A DNA stretch of 64,000 nt from Alphaproteobacteria bacterium (GTDB lineage: Bacteria; Pseudomonadota; Alphaproteobacteria; Rhodobacterales; Rhodobacteraceae). Below are positions 18,413-26,601 of the stretch, in pieces. Both the position numbers and the translations under genes were made by a program. Every line of letters begins with the position of its first letter. Positions within the stretch are counted from its first letter, which is position 1. The stretch lies in assembly GCA_030429495.1 (NCBI GenBank), contig JAUIFH010000001.1:558001-622000 (forward strand), in the 5' to 3' direction. The notes beneath the pieces are model-generated. The model saw nothing but the letters and a program-made list of their open reading frames with translations, had not been told where the DNA came from and made no database searches.

Positions 18413-19252
18413 CTACGCTGATTTCCGGGGTTTCGGCATTTTCCAAGGCGGCACGACAGTCGGCGCCCCGAAATAGTAGCCCTGCATGCAGTCCATCCCG
18501 ATCCCGGAGAGCCATTCCGCGTCCCGCGCGCATTCCACCGATTCGGCCACGGCATACATGTCGAAATGCCGCGCGATCGACAGCAGGGCCTGGGTCAGGC
18601 ACTGGTTGTCGACATTGTCGGCAATGCCGCGGATGAACTGCCCGTCGATCTTGATGATGTCGAAATAGAACTCACGCAAGTAGCGGAACGAGGTGTAGCC
18701 GGCGCCGAAATCGTCCAGCGCAAAGGAAATGCCTTCGGACTGAAGGTCCGCCATGAAGACGGAGACTATATCCGGCATGACCATCGCGGAGCTTTCCGTA
18801 ATTTCGAGGATTAGCCGCTCTGCCAGCGTTGCTTCTCTCCTCAGCCCGCGACGCAATGTCTGCATCCAGCGCGGATAGGCGATGGAACGCGCCGACATGT
18901 TGATCGACAGCCGCAGCGACGGTTCCTGCGCCAGCGCCTTCAGCCCCATGTCGAGCGCGAGGCAGTCGATGATGCGGCCGGTTTCCGTGGTTTCGATCTG
19001 CTCGATGAAATCCCGCGCCGGGATGATCCGCCCGGTTTCGTCTAGAAGGCGGATCAGTCCTTCGTGGAATGCCGGCTGTCCCGAACCGGAAAACTGCACG
19101 ACCGGCTGGTAGGCCAGCAGAACATCCTGCCGCGCGACCGCGCGGCGGACCATCTCCATCGTTTGCCGGTCGCGCAGGCCGACAGCCACGTTCAGGGGGC
19201 TGTCCAGGTCCGGGTCACGCGGGTTCCGCCGTGAGTCGCGCCGGTCTCTCAT
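18413..19252 (-). CDS. EAL-domain cyclic-di-GMP phosphodiesterase
   Basis: A 279-residue protein that is essentially a single EAL domain with a 40-residue polar N-terminus and no membrane or sensor domain. The signature is EGLIR (Glu64, Arg68) instead of EALxR, and the catalytic set is complete: NMS, EITES, DDFGAGYTS, IKIDGQF, AESVE and QGYYFG. It should therefore hydrolyse c-di-GMP. The start at 19252 follows GAGGAG at 7 bases; the frame opens further upstream without a better site. It is alone, so its input signal is unknown. Confidence 0.88.
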   Translation of the reverse strand: MRDRRDSRRNPRDPDLDSPLNVAVGLRDRQTMEMVRRAVARQDVLLAYQPVVQFSGSGQPAFHEGLIRLLDETGRIIPARDFIEQIETTETGRIIDCLALDMGLKALAQEPSLRLSINMSARSIAYPRWMQTLRRGLRREATLAERLILEITESSAMVMPDIVSVFMADLQSEGISFALDDFGAGYTSFRYLREFYFDIIKIDGQFIRGIADNVDNQCLTQALLSIARHFDMYAVAESVECARDAEWLSGIGMDCMQGYYFGAPTVVPPWKMPKPRKSA

Positions 19253-19350
19253 AGAAATCTCCTCGCCGTCCAACGACAGATTGGTCAGAAGGGGCTAAGA
19301 AGCGGTAAACGGATGCCGCTTCGGTTCCGGTGAAGTGACGGGAGGACGGA

Positions 19351-19926
19351 ATGACTGAACGGTGCGGGTGGTGCGGGACCGAACCGATCTATGTCGACTA
19401 CCACGACACGGAATGGGGCGTGCCGGAACGCGATCCGCGCGCGCTTTGGGAAAAGCTCATCCTCGACGGGTTCCAGGCCGGGCTGTCATGGATCACCATT
19501 CTGAAGAAGCGCGACAATTTCCGCGTCGCGTTCGAGGGGTTCCGGCCCGAGATCATCGCCCGTTGGGGCGAGGCCGAGGTTGAGCGGCTGCTCCGCGATC
19601 CGGGCATCGTCCGGTCAAGGGCGAAGATCGAGGCGACGATCGGCAACGCGCGGGCCTATCTGAAGATCGCCGAGGGCGAGGGGTTCGACACGTTCCTCTG
19701 GCGCTACATGGACGGTACGCCGCTTCAGAACCGGTTCACGACGCTGGCGGAGGTGCCGGCATGGACGCCGCTTTCCGAACGGATTTCCAAGGACCTGAAG
19801 AAGGCCGGCTTCCGCTTCTGCGGTCCGACGATCACCTATGCCTTCATGCAGGCGGTCGGCATGGTCAACGACCACATCGCGACCTGCCCGTCCCATGAAA
19901 GGGTGGCGAAGCTCGGCCGGACCTAG
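19351..19926 (+). CDS. tag: DNA-3-methyladenine glycosylase I
   Basis: A 191-residue base-excision repair enzyme that removes 3-methyladenine from alkylated DNA. The zinc ligands are recognisable (Cys5, His18 and the C-terminal NDHIATCPSHE), with CGWCGTEPIYVDYHDTEWG at the N-terminus and LDGFQAGLSWITIL for the helix-hairpin-helix core. Its last 4 bases overlap the stop of the convergent TlpA-like gene. Confidence 0.95.
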   Translation: MTERCGWCGTEPIYVDYHDTEWGVPERDPRALWEKLILDGFQAGLSWITILKKRDNFRVAFEGFRPEIIARWGEAEVERLLRDPGIVRSRAKIEATIGNARAYLKIAEGEGFDTFLWRYMDGTPLQNRFTTLAEVPAWTPLSERISKDLKKAGFRFCGPTITYAFMQAVGMVNDHIATCPSHERVAKLGRT

Positions 19927-20480
19927 CTGCCGGCAAGCAGCGCCTCGACGATGGCGCGTGCGCTGTCGCTATTCCAGTCGGCATCGCCGGACAGGCGGGC
20001 TATCTCCCGCCCTTCGGGGTCGAGGATGACCGTCACCGGCAGGCCGAAGACCGCCATGTCGCGCGCCAGATCCTGCTTCGGGTCGAGAAGGATAGGCAGG
20101 GTTTCCACGCCGATATCGCCGAACAGGCGCTCGATCGCCGGGACGGGGTTGCGGCCGGTGGCGATGGTCACGACGGCGAAGCGCTCGCCGCCGAAATCAC
20201 GATTGAGTGCGTCGAGCGCGGGAAGCTCCTTGCGGCAGGGCGCGCACCATGTCGCCCAGAAGTTCACGGCCACGTACTTTCCCTGCCAGTCCGACAGGCG
20301 GTGTTCAGCCCCGGCGGCATCGGCGAAGACAGTGTCCGGCACGGCGTCGGGGGCGGCCGAGAACATGAGCTTCTTCATGGAGCCGTCCTTGAGCCCTTCA
20401 AGCTCTGCCGTGCCTCCCAAGGCCGCATTTGCACCGACGGCAAGGGCCGTGTAGAGGACGGCGGACAGGAACCAGCGCAT
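19923..20480 (-). CDS. TlpA-like periplasmic thiol:disulfide protein
   Basis: A 185-residue exported thioredoxin-fold protein. After an N-terminal signal/anchor helix comes the AhpC-TSA/Redoxin domain, with [10 protein letters not shown] at Cys79 and Cys82 and the cis-Pro loop GLPVTVIL. Such proteins reduce apocytochrome c or cytochrome oxidase cysteines in the periplasm. The start at 20480 has GGAGG at 6 bases. Only 20 bases separate it from the divergent argH start, a position conserved in several Rhodobacterales as far as I recall. Confidence 0.88.
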   Translation of the reverse strand: MRWFLSAVLYTALAVGANAALGGTAELEGLKDGSMKKLMFSAAPDAVPDTVFADAAGAEHRLSDWQGKYVAVNFWATWCAPCRKELPALDALNRDFGGERFAVVTIATGRNPVPAIERLFGDIGVETLPILLDPKQDLARDMAVFGLPVTVILDPEGREIARLSGDADWNSDSARAIVEALLAGS

Positions 20481-20500
20481 GTGAGCCTCCGGGGGCAAGA

Positions 20501-21892
20501 ATGACTGACAGAACCCAGAACGCGATGTGGGGCGGGCGTTTCGCCGCCGGGCCGGATGCGATCATGGAGGCGATCAACGCCTCGATCGGCTTCGACAGGC
20601 GGCTTTATGCCCAGGACATCGCAGGGTCCCGCGCCCATGCGGCGATGCTCGCCGCGCAGGGCATCATCAGCGATAAAGATGCCGAGGCGATTGGGGAAGG
20701 CCTGCTCACGGTCTTGTCAGAGATCGAGGGCGGGAATTTCGCCTTCTCGACCGCGCTTGAAGACATTCACATGAACGTCGAGGCGCGGCTGAAGGAGGTC
20801 GTCGGCGAACCCGCCGGGCGGCTGCATACGGCGCGGAGCCGCAACGACCAGGTGGCGACCGATTTCCGCCTTTGGGTCCGCGATCAGGCGGACGCGGCCT
20901 TGGCCGGGCTGACGGCGCTGCAAAAGTCGTTGCTGGTTCAGGCAAAGGCCGGGGCGGACTGGGTGATGCCGGGCTTCACCCATTTGCAGACCGCGCAGCC
21001 GGTGACCTGGGGCCATCACATGCTGGCCTATGTCGAGATGTTCGCGCGCGACGCGGGCCGCTTTGCCGATGCCCGCGCGCGGATGAATGAAAGCCCGCTT
21101 GGCGCCGCGGCACTTGCTGGCACCTCGTTCCCCATCGACCGCCACGCGACGGCGAAGGCGCTCGGTTTCGACCGGCCGATGGCCAATTCGCTCGACGCCG
21201 TTTCGGACCGCGATTTCGCGCTGGAGTTCCTTGCTGCGGCGTCCATCTGCGCGATGCACCTGTCGCGCTTCGCCGAGGAACTGGTGATCTGGTCCTCTGC
21301 GCAGTTCCGGTTTGTCGCGCTCTCGGACCGGTTCTCCACCGGCTCCTCGATCATGCCGCAGAAGAAGAACCCGGATGCGGCGGAGTTGATTCGGGCGAAG
21401 ATTGGCCGGATCTTCGGCGCCAATGTCGCGCTGATGACGGTGATGAAAGGCCTGCCGCTCGCCTATTCCAAGGACATGCAGGAAGACAAGGAGCAGGTCT
21501 TTGACGCCGCCGACAACCTCATGCTGGCGCTTGCCGCGATGGAGGGGATGGTGCGCGACATGAGCGCGCGGCGCGACAACCTCGAAGCCGCCGCCGCGTC
21601 GGGTTTCTCGACCGCGACGGACCTTGCCGACTGGCTCGTCCGCGCGCTCGGCTTGCCGTTCCGCGATGCCCACCACGTCACCGGCAGCCTTGTCGCGCTG
21701 GCCGAGAAGAAGGGTTGCGACTTGCCGGACCTGACGATCGACGAGATGAAATCGGCCCATGCCGGGATCACGCAGGAAGTCTATTCGGTCCTCGGCGTGC
21801 ACAACTCGGTGGCAAGCCGCCAGAGCTACGGTGGCACCGCGCCCGATCAGGTGCGTGCCCGGATCGCGGAGTGGAAGGAGCGGTTGGGATGA
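20501..21892 (+). CDS. argH: Argininosuccinate lyase
   Basis: A 463-residue enzyme that splits argininosuccinate to arginine and fumarate, the last step of arginine biosynthesis. The family signature [12 protein letters not shown], the [15 protein letters not shown] segment and [14 protein letters not shown] are intact. The start at 20501 gives the standard [15 protein letters not shown]-terminus with a GGGGGC site. Its promoter must lie inside the divergent TlpA-like gene. The stop overlaps the first small lipoprotein gene (ATGA). Confidence 0.96.
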   Translation: MTDRTQNAMWGGRFAAGPDAIMEAINASIGFDRRLYAQDIAGSRAHAAMLAAQGIISDKDAEAIGEGLLTVLSEIEGGNFAFSTALEDIHMNVEARLKEVVGEPAGRLHTARSRNDQVATDFRLWVRDQADAALAGLTALQKSLLVQAKAGADWVMPGFTHLQTAQPVTWGHHMLAYVEMFARDAGRFADARARMNESPLGAAALAGTSFPIDRHATAKALGFDRPMANSLDAVSDRDFALEFLAAASICAMHLSRFAEELVIWSSAQFRFVALSDRFSTGSSIMPQKKNPDAAELIRAKIGRIFGANVALMTVMKGLPLAYSKDMQEDKEQVFDAADNLMLALAAMEGMVRDMSARRDNLEAAAASGFSTATDLADWLVRALGLPFRDAHHVTGSLVALAEKKGCDLPDLTIDEMKSAHAGITQEVYSVLGVHNSVASRQSYGGTAPDQVRARIAEWKERLG

Positions 21893-22041
21893 GGGCTGTC
21901 GCCCTTGTCCTCCTGCTCGCCCTTGCCGGCTGTTCGCGGCCTCAGGCCCATGCCGGCGTCCGGGTGACGCCGGACGGCGTGAAGGTCGTGCCTTCGATGT
22001 CAACCTCCATTGCCGGTATCGGCGTCACGGTGAGCCAATGA
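21889..22041 (+). CDS. Small lipoprotein (50 residues)
   Basis: A 50-residue predicted lipoprotein whose start codon overlaps the argH stop. It has a short hydrophobic signal with lipobox LALAGCS, leaving a mature peptide of about 35 residues with [21 protein letters not shown]. There is no detectable domain. It lies between argH and a second small lipoprotein gene, which it overlaps by 4 bases, so all three are coupled. Function unknown. Confidence 0.75.
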   Translation: MRAVALVLLLALAGCSRPQAHAGVRVTPDGVKVVPSMSTSIAGIGVTVSQ

Positions 22042-22175
22042 TGAAGCCCATATGCGCAGCCCTGCTGATTGTTGCCCTCGCCTCCTGCGGCGTCGACGGA
22101 GCACCCAAGCCACCGACGAAGCCGGGCGTGACGGTGTCGGGGCAGGTCAAGGTCGGCGTCGGCGGAAGCCTCTGA
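22038..22175 (+). CDS. Small LptM-like lipoprotein (45 residues)
   Basis: A 45-residue predicted lipoprotein with lipobox ALASCG. Directly after the acylated Cys is GVDGAPKPP, which resembles the C-G-x-x-G-P-x-x-P start of the LptM/YifL family (LPAM_2). Those tiny outer-membrane lipoproteins lie next to lysA/dapF in many Proteobacteria and in E. coli stabilise the LptDE translocon. Position between argH and lysA supports that reading; it remains an inference. Two consecutive ATG codons (22038 and 22041) are possible starts. Confidence 0.68.
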   Translation: MMKPICAALLIVALASCGVDGAPKPPTKPGVTVSGQVKVGVGGSL

Positions 22176-22211
22176 TCCGGTCGCCGGCCTGTGTATGCCG
22201 GCGAGGTTCAG

Positions 22212-22664
22212 TCACTTGACGGTGAGAACCGGGCATTTCGCCAGAAGCTCGACGCGGTGGGACACCCCGCCACGCAGCGTCGCCTCGATATTGCCAAGCC
22301 CGCGCGAACCGATCACGATCATGTCGGCCTTCTTGGACTTCGCGAAGGAGACGATGGTGCGCGCCACGGGTCCGGTCTCGACCGCCTTGACGATCTTCTC
22401 CACGCCTCGCTTCTTCGCGATCTCGGCGGCGTCGGACAACAGATCGGCCGACAGGAGCCTCATCGCCTCGTAGTCGGGCCCTTCGATGCTTTCCATCTCT
22501 GCGTATTTGCGCAACTCGGCCGATACTTTCGGCACTTCGCGCGGCCGCAGCACCGTGAGAATTAAGATCGTCGCCTTGCAGGCAGCCGCGATTTCCGCCG
22601 CATATTCCACAGCCTTCATGGAATGACCGGAGCCGTCTACGGCAACCAGAATTTTTTCGATCAT
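22212..22664 (-). CDS. Universal stress protein (UspA family)
   Basis: A 150-residue single-domain Usp beginning MIEKILVAVDGSGHSMKAVEYA. Near the C-terminus is IGSRGLGNIEATLRGGVSHRV, close to the nucleotide-binding G-x2-G-x9-G-S/T pattern, so it may bind ATP. It ends with CPVLTVK, as the family does. Usp proteins accumulate in stress and growth arrest; the specific role here is unknown. The start at 22664 has a G-rich site upstream; the longer frame is not supported. It is the first gene of the minus-strand block inside the argH-lysA region. Confidence 0.9.
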   Translation of the reverse strand: MIEKILVAVDGSGHSMKAVEYAAEIAAACKATILILTVLRPREVPKVSAELRKYAEMESIEGPDYEAMRLLSADLLSDAAEIAKKRGVEKIVKAVETGPVARTIVSFAKSKKADMIVIGSRGLGNIEATLRGGVSHRVELLAKCPVLTVK

Positions 22665-22812
22665 GTTGATGTCCCCCCTTTGCGCAGATGCGTCGACCTT
22701 CACCGCCCGAAGCCGATCCGGTGCCAAGCTGCGGCGGGATCGGTCTGGCGACATTTGGCCGTTGGCCGCCCGACGATAGCCCAGATCGGGATTCGAGGTA
22801 AGCGGCGGGACA

Positions 22813-23949
22813 CTAGTCCAGCGTTCGGCGGAAGCGCAGAAGACCGAGCGTCACGAAGACCAGCACGAAGACGATCAGCGCCGCCATCGGCTGGGCGACG
22901 CCCGCGTGGCCCGCGCCCTTCAGCATCACCGCCCGGATAAGCCGCAGGAAATGCGTGAGGGGGAATATCTCGCCCAGCGTCTGCGCCCAGCCGGGCATGC
23001 CGCGATAGGGGAACATGAAGCCCGAGAGCAGCAGCGAGGGCAGGAAGAAGAAGAAGGTCAGCTGCATCGCTTGCATCTGTGTCCGCGACGCTGTGGAAAT
23101 CAGGTAGCCGAGGATGACGAGCGCCGCGACGAAGATGAAGACCCCGATCAGCAGAAGCGGCAATGCGCCGACGAAGGGAACGTCGAAGATCAGCTTTGCC
23201 GCGACCAGCACGACGGCGACCTGCACCGCGCCGACACCAAGATAGGGCAGCACCTTGCCAAGCATGATCTCAAGCGGTGTCGCGGGCATGGCGAGGAGGT
23301 TTTCCATTGTCCCGCGCTCGATCTCGCGCGTCAGCGCGATTGAGGTCATCATCACCATCGTCATCTGGAGGATCACGCCCAGAAGTCCGGGCACGATGTT
23401 GTATTGCGTGATGCCTTCCGGGTTGTAGCGGCGGTGGACGGTGACCTGAAGCTGCTCTGCCGCGGTCTCCCGCGCCTGCGCCTCCACTCCGCGCTCCCGC
23501 AGGAGTGCCTCGGCCGCGACGGTGCCGAGCGTGGAGATCGCGCCGGAGGCGACCGAGGGATCGGTCGCGTCGGCCTCGATCAGCAGCATCGGGTGGTCGC
23601 CACGCTCCACCCTGCGGCCGAAATCGGAGGGTACGGTGACGACGAAGGAGACATCGCCCCGCGTGATAAGCTGCTCCGCCTCGGCGGCGGAGGCGGCCGG
23701 ATGGGTAAAGCGGTAGTAGCCCGTCAGTTCCAGCGCCGAGACGATGGCGCGGGTGTAGCGATCCTGCGTCGGTGCCACCAAGGCGGCGGGCAGGCCTTTG
23801 GGATCGGTGTTGATCGCGAAGCCGAAGAGCAAGAGCTGGATCAGCGGGATGCCCAGCATCATCGCAAAGGTGATCCGGTCGCGGCGCATCTGGATCACTT
23901 CCTTGGCAAGCAGCGCGGCGAGGCGGCGGAGCGAGAAATAGCGGCTCAT
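22813..23949 (-). CDS. ABC-2 type transporter permease (YbhS/YbhR-like)
   Basis: A 378-residue permease with the ABC-2 layout: one N-terminal helix (FAMMLGIPLIQLLLFGFAI), a large periplasmic loop of about 150 residues, then five helices in the C-terminal half. The FPLTHFLRLIRAVMLKG motif near the end is typical. With the ATPase encoded just upstream, whose stop it overlaps by 4 bases, and the HlyD-type adaptor, it should form an exporter of hydrophobic or drug-like compounds. E. coli YbhGFSR is the closest arrangement I know. There, two permeases and a double ATPase are present; here one of each is seen. Confidence 0.88.
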   Translation of the reverse strand: MSRYFSLRRLAALLAKEVIQMRRDRITFAMMLGIPLIQLLLFGFAINTDPKGLPAALVAPTQDRYTRAIVSALELTGYYRFTHPAASAAEAEQLITRGDVSFVVTVPSDFGRRVERGDHPMLLIEADATDPSVASGAISTLGTVAAEALLRERGVEAQARETAAEQLQVTVHRRYNPEGITQYNIVPGLLGVILQMTMVMMTSIALTREIERGTMENLLAMPATPLEIMLGKVLPYLGVGAVQVAVVLVAAKLIFDVPFVGALPLLLIGVFIFVAALVILGYLISTASRTQMQAMQLTFFFFLPSLLLSGFMFPYRGMPGWAQTLGEIFPLTHFLRLIRAVMLKGAGHAGVAQPMAALIVFVLVFVTLGLLRFRRTLD

Positions 23950-24872
23950 CCCATGTTGTCCTTGGCGTCACACATGAGCTGGATGAAGACATCCTCAAGG
24001 CTGGTTTCGGCGTCGTTCATCGTGGTGCCGGTTTCTGCCGCGACCCGCTGAACCGAGGCGCGGAGCCGCGCCGCGTCGCGCCCGACGACATGGAGCGTCG
24101 CGCCGAAGGGGGCGACCTGTTCCACCCCGTCCGCGTCCTTGAGCCGCCGCGCGGCTTCCGGAGTCGCATCGCCATCCAGCACGAAGGTGGTGAGGCCTGC
24201 ATCGCGGACGACTTCCTCCACGGTTCCGCTTGCCACCAGCCGCCCGTAGGAGATGTAGTTGATCCGGTGGCAGCGCTCGGCCTCGTCCATGTAGTGGGTG
24301 GAGACCAGAACCGTCAGCCCGTCGGCGGCAAGGCGATGGATCTCGTCCCAGAATTCCCGGCGGGCTTTGGGATCGACGCCTGCCGTCGGCTCGTCCAGCA
24401 TCAGGAGCTTCGGTTTGTGCATGATGCAGGCGGCCAGTGCGAGGCGCTGCTTCCAGCCGCCCGACAGCGACCCGGCAAGCTGCTGGCGCCGCGAGGTCAG
24501 GCCGAGATCGGCGAGCGTGTCGGCGACATGCCTGCGCGTCGGTGTCAGCGCATAGAGGCCCGCGACGAAATTCAGGTTCTCCTCGATCGTCAGGTCTTCG
24601 TAGAAAGAGAAGCGTTGCGTCATGTAGCCGACCTCGCGCTTGATCGCGCGGCCGTCGCGGCGGATGTCGTGGCCAAGGACGCGGCCTTGGCCCGCGTCAG
24701 GCGTCAGCAGCCCGCACATGAGGCGGATCGTCGTGGTCTTGCCGGACCCGTTCGGCCCGAGAAAGCCCGCGATCTCACCCCGCCGGACGGTCAGGGAGAC
24801 ATCGTCGACGACGGTGCGTGGCCCGAACCGTTTGGTCAGGCCGCGAACCTCGATGGCGGGTTCAGCGTTCAT
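23946..24872 (-). CDS. ABC transporter ATP-binding protein
   Basis: A 308-residue ATPase: Walker A GPNGSGKTT, Q-loop TQRFSFYEDLTIEEN, signature LSGGWKQRLALA, Walker B LLMLDEPTAGVD and switch His in STHYMDEAERC. After the nucleotide-binding domain is the roughly 80-residue C-terminal extension (DUF4162-like) typical of ABC-2 exporter ATPases. The start at 24872 overlaps the adaptor gene by 11 bases; 24896 is an alternative. It contains one ATPase domain, unlike E. coli YbhF, which has two. Confidence 0.9.
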   Translation of the reverse strand: MNAEPAIEVRGLTKRFGPRTVVDDVSLTVRRGEIAGFLGPNGSGKTTTIRLMCGLLTPDAGQGRVLGHDIRRDGRAIKREVGYMTQRFSFYEDLTIEENLNFVAGLYALTPTRRHVADTLADLGLTSRRQQLAGSLSGGWKQRLALAACIMHKPKLLMLDEPTAGVDPKARREFWDEIHRLAADGLTVLVSTHYMDEAERCHRINYISYGRLVASGTVEEVVRDAGLTTFVLDGDATPEAARRLKDADGVEQVAPFGATLHVVGRDAARLRASVQRVAAETGTTMNDAETSLEDVFIQLMCDAKDNMG

Positions 24873-25821
24873 CCGCCGCCCCCGGCAGGCTGACATCGAC
24901 GATCTGGCCGGGTTTCAGACCGTCGGGCTCCGCCGGGCGCGCCTCGATCAGGTAGGCGAGCTTCTGGCGGTTCTCGAGCGAGTAGATGACGGGCGGGGTG
25001 AATTCCGGCGCGTCGGATACATAGGTCACGATGGCCGTCAGATCAGCGCGGCAGCCGTCGCACTGCACCGAGAGTTGTGACCCCGTCGCGATGGACGCGA
25101 TTTCAGTTTCCGGGACATAAAGACGAAGCTTCACCGCGCCGTCCGGCAGCATGGAGAGGACCGGGGCGGACGGCCCGGCGATCTCTCCTTGCGTCCGGAT
25201 CACGTCGAAGATGGTGCCGGCGGAGGGTGCGGTCAGCCGCCGCTTGGAAAGGTTCCACTCCGCCTTTTCGCGCGCGGCCGCCGCACCGGTGACGGCGGCT
25301 TCGGCCGCCGCGATCTCTTGCGCTCGAGCGGGCAGGCGGGCGACCGCCAGATTGGCCTCGGCCTCCGCCACGCGGGCACGGGCGACGGCGGCGGCGGTCG
25401 CTGCATCGTCCGACTGGGCCGCGGTTGCTGCGCCGCGCGTGGCGAGGTTTCGCATCCGGTCGGCGGCGCGCTCTGCCTCCGCGGATTGCGCGCGGGCCGA
25501 GGCCAGCGTCGCCTCGATGACGCTGATTTCCTCTGCGCGGCGGCCTTCGCGAAGGTTCGCCAGTTCGCTTTCCGCGCGGGCAAGCGCCGCCGTCGCCTCC
25601 GCCAGCGCGATCTCTGCGTCGCGGCGCTCCATCTCGACCAGAAGCGCGCCGGGCGCCACCCGGTCGCCCCTGGCCACGGTCAAGGCGTCGATCTGCGCTG
25701 TCGCGACGGGTGCGATCAGGACGTATTCGCCCTCGACATAGCCGGTTGCGAAGGGCGGCGGCGGGGTGCAACTGGTGAAGAGCGCGGAGACAAGGGGCAG
25801 AGCGCAGACGAAGCCGGTCAT
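24862..25821 (-). CDS. HlyD-family periplasmic adaptor (YbhG-like)
   Basis: A 319-residue membrane-fusion protein of the EmrA/YbhG type. The N-terminal signal contains LFTSC, so it may be lipid-anchored. The two half-lipoyl segments (VEGEYVLIAPVATAQIDALTV and LTAPSAGTIFDVIRTQGEIAG) flank a long Ala/Glu/Arg-rich coiled-coil hairpin (about residues 65-200). It should bridge the ABC exporter to an outer-membrane channel. Its start overlaps the end of the TetR gene by 4 bases. Confidence 0.88.
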   Translation of the reverse strand: MTGFVCALPLVSALFTSCTPPPPFATGYVEGEYVLIAPVATAQIDALTVARGDRVAPGALLVEMERRDAEIALAEATAALARAESELANLREGRRAEEISVIEATLASARAQSAEAERAADRMRNLATRGAATAAQSDDAATAAAVARARVAEAEANLAVARLPARAQEIAAAEAAVTGAAAAREKAEWNLSKRRLTAPSAGTIFDVIRTQGEIAGPSAPVLSMLPDGAVKLRLYVPETEIASIATGSQLSVQCDGCRADLTAIVTYVSDAPEFTPPVIYSLENRQKLAYLIEARPAEPDGLKPGQIVDVSLPGAADER

Positions 25822-26462
25822 GACAGACGCTCCCTTTCGATCAGGGCGTGGAGGTTTGCGGCGAGGATGTCGCCGATCTGCCCGGTCTCAACCGGGCCGA
25901 GAGAGGGCCAGTTCATTCGTCGCGTGACGATCGGGCGGCCGACGCGGAAATAGAGAACCTGGCCGATCAGCGCGAAGACCTTCAGCCGGGTCGCCTCGCT
26001 TTCCGCCTCGGTTCCGGTGGCGGCGGCCCAGAGCGCGCAGAACTGACGGTGCATCGGGGCGATCATCGTGGTGTAGATGGCATCGAGGACGGGTCCATCC
26101 TCGGCCACTTCGCGCAGCATGAAGGCGACCGCATCCTCGCCTTCGCGCGATCCGGCGACGAAGGCCACCATCGCGCGCAGCATCGCCTCCATCTGCCGGG
26201 TTGCGTTCTCCGGGGCTTCCGGCTGCGGCGGGTGCACGCTGCCGAGCACGAAAGTGATCCGGCGCATGACCTCGGCGGCACAGGCGCGGCGCAACCCCTC
26301 CTTGCCGCCGAAATGATAGGCGATGGAGGCGACGTTGGTTTCCGCCGCCGCCGCGATTTCGCGCGTGGAGGTTGCTGCGAAGCCCTTCTGACCGAACAGG
26401 CGCAGGGCCACCGCCAAGAGGTCGGCGGCGGTGCCTTCGGGCGGGGGTGGGGTGTCGGTCAT
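25818..26462 (-). CDS. TetR/AcrR transcriptional regulator, CecR/YbiH-like
   Basis: A 214-residue repressor with an N-terminal helix-turn-helix (STREIAAAAETNVASIAYHFGGKEGL, about residues 34-60) and an all-helical ligand domain resembling the CerR/DUF1956 C-terminal domain. It is the first gene of a four-gene exporter operon, as in the E. coli cecR-ybhGFSR operon. A perfect 10-bp inverted repeat lies 28 bases upstream of the start, the expected place for autoregulation. The start at 26462 is preferred; a GTG at 26486 is in frame but lies almost against the palindrome. Confidence 0.85.
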   Translation of the reverse strand: MTDTPPPPEGTAADLLAVALRLFGQKGFAATSTREIAAAAETNVASIAYHFGGKEGLRRACAAEVMRRITFVLGSVHPPQPEAPENATRQMEAMLRAMVAFVAGSREGEDAVAFMLREVAEDGPVLDAIYTTMIAPMHRQFCALWAAATGTEAESEATRLKVFALIGQVLYFRVGRPIVTRRMNWPSLGPVETGQIGDILAANLHALIERERLS

Positions 26463-26489
26463 GTCTGATCCGTGTGAGTCGCGCACCGA

Positions 26490-26513
26490 TTTTAATCAAG
26501 CGATTGATTAAAA
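26490..26513. promoter_or_regulatory. Palindromic operator for the TetR-type regulator
   Basis: TTTTAATCAA (26490-26499) and TTGATTAAAA (26504-26513) are perfect inverted repeats separated by GCGA, in an otherwise GC-rich region. It lies 28 bases upstream of the TetR gene and about 90 bases upstream of lysA. By position and symmetry it is the likely TetR operator, and might also influence lysA. Confidence 0.8.
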
Positions 26514-26601
26514 GCAAACACCTGAAGCGGCGGCTTTCCTTGCCCCGTGCGATGCTCTACATCGGCGCCTGTGGTTGGACGCGGCGCAGGGTGGCCTGAA
26601 C

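Noticed and set aside
20717-22003. A long minus-strand frame opposite argH.
   Set aside because: Shadow frame; argH is complete and unambiguous on the plus strand.
26494-26509. AATCAAGCGATTGATT as an FNR site.
   Set aside because: The half-sites are in the reverse order (ATCAA-N4-TTGAT) to the FNR consensus, and the longer perfect palindrome fits a TetR operator better.
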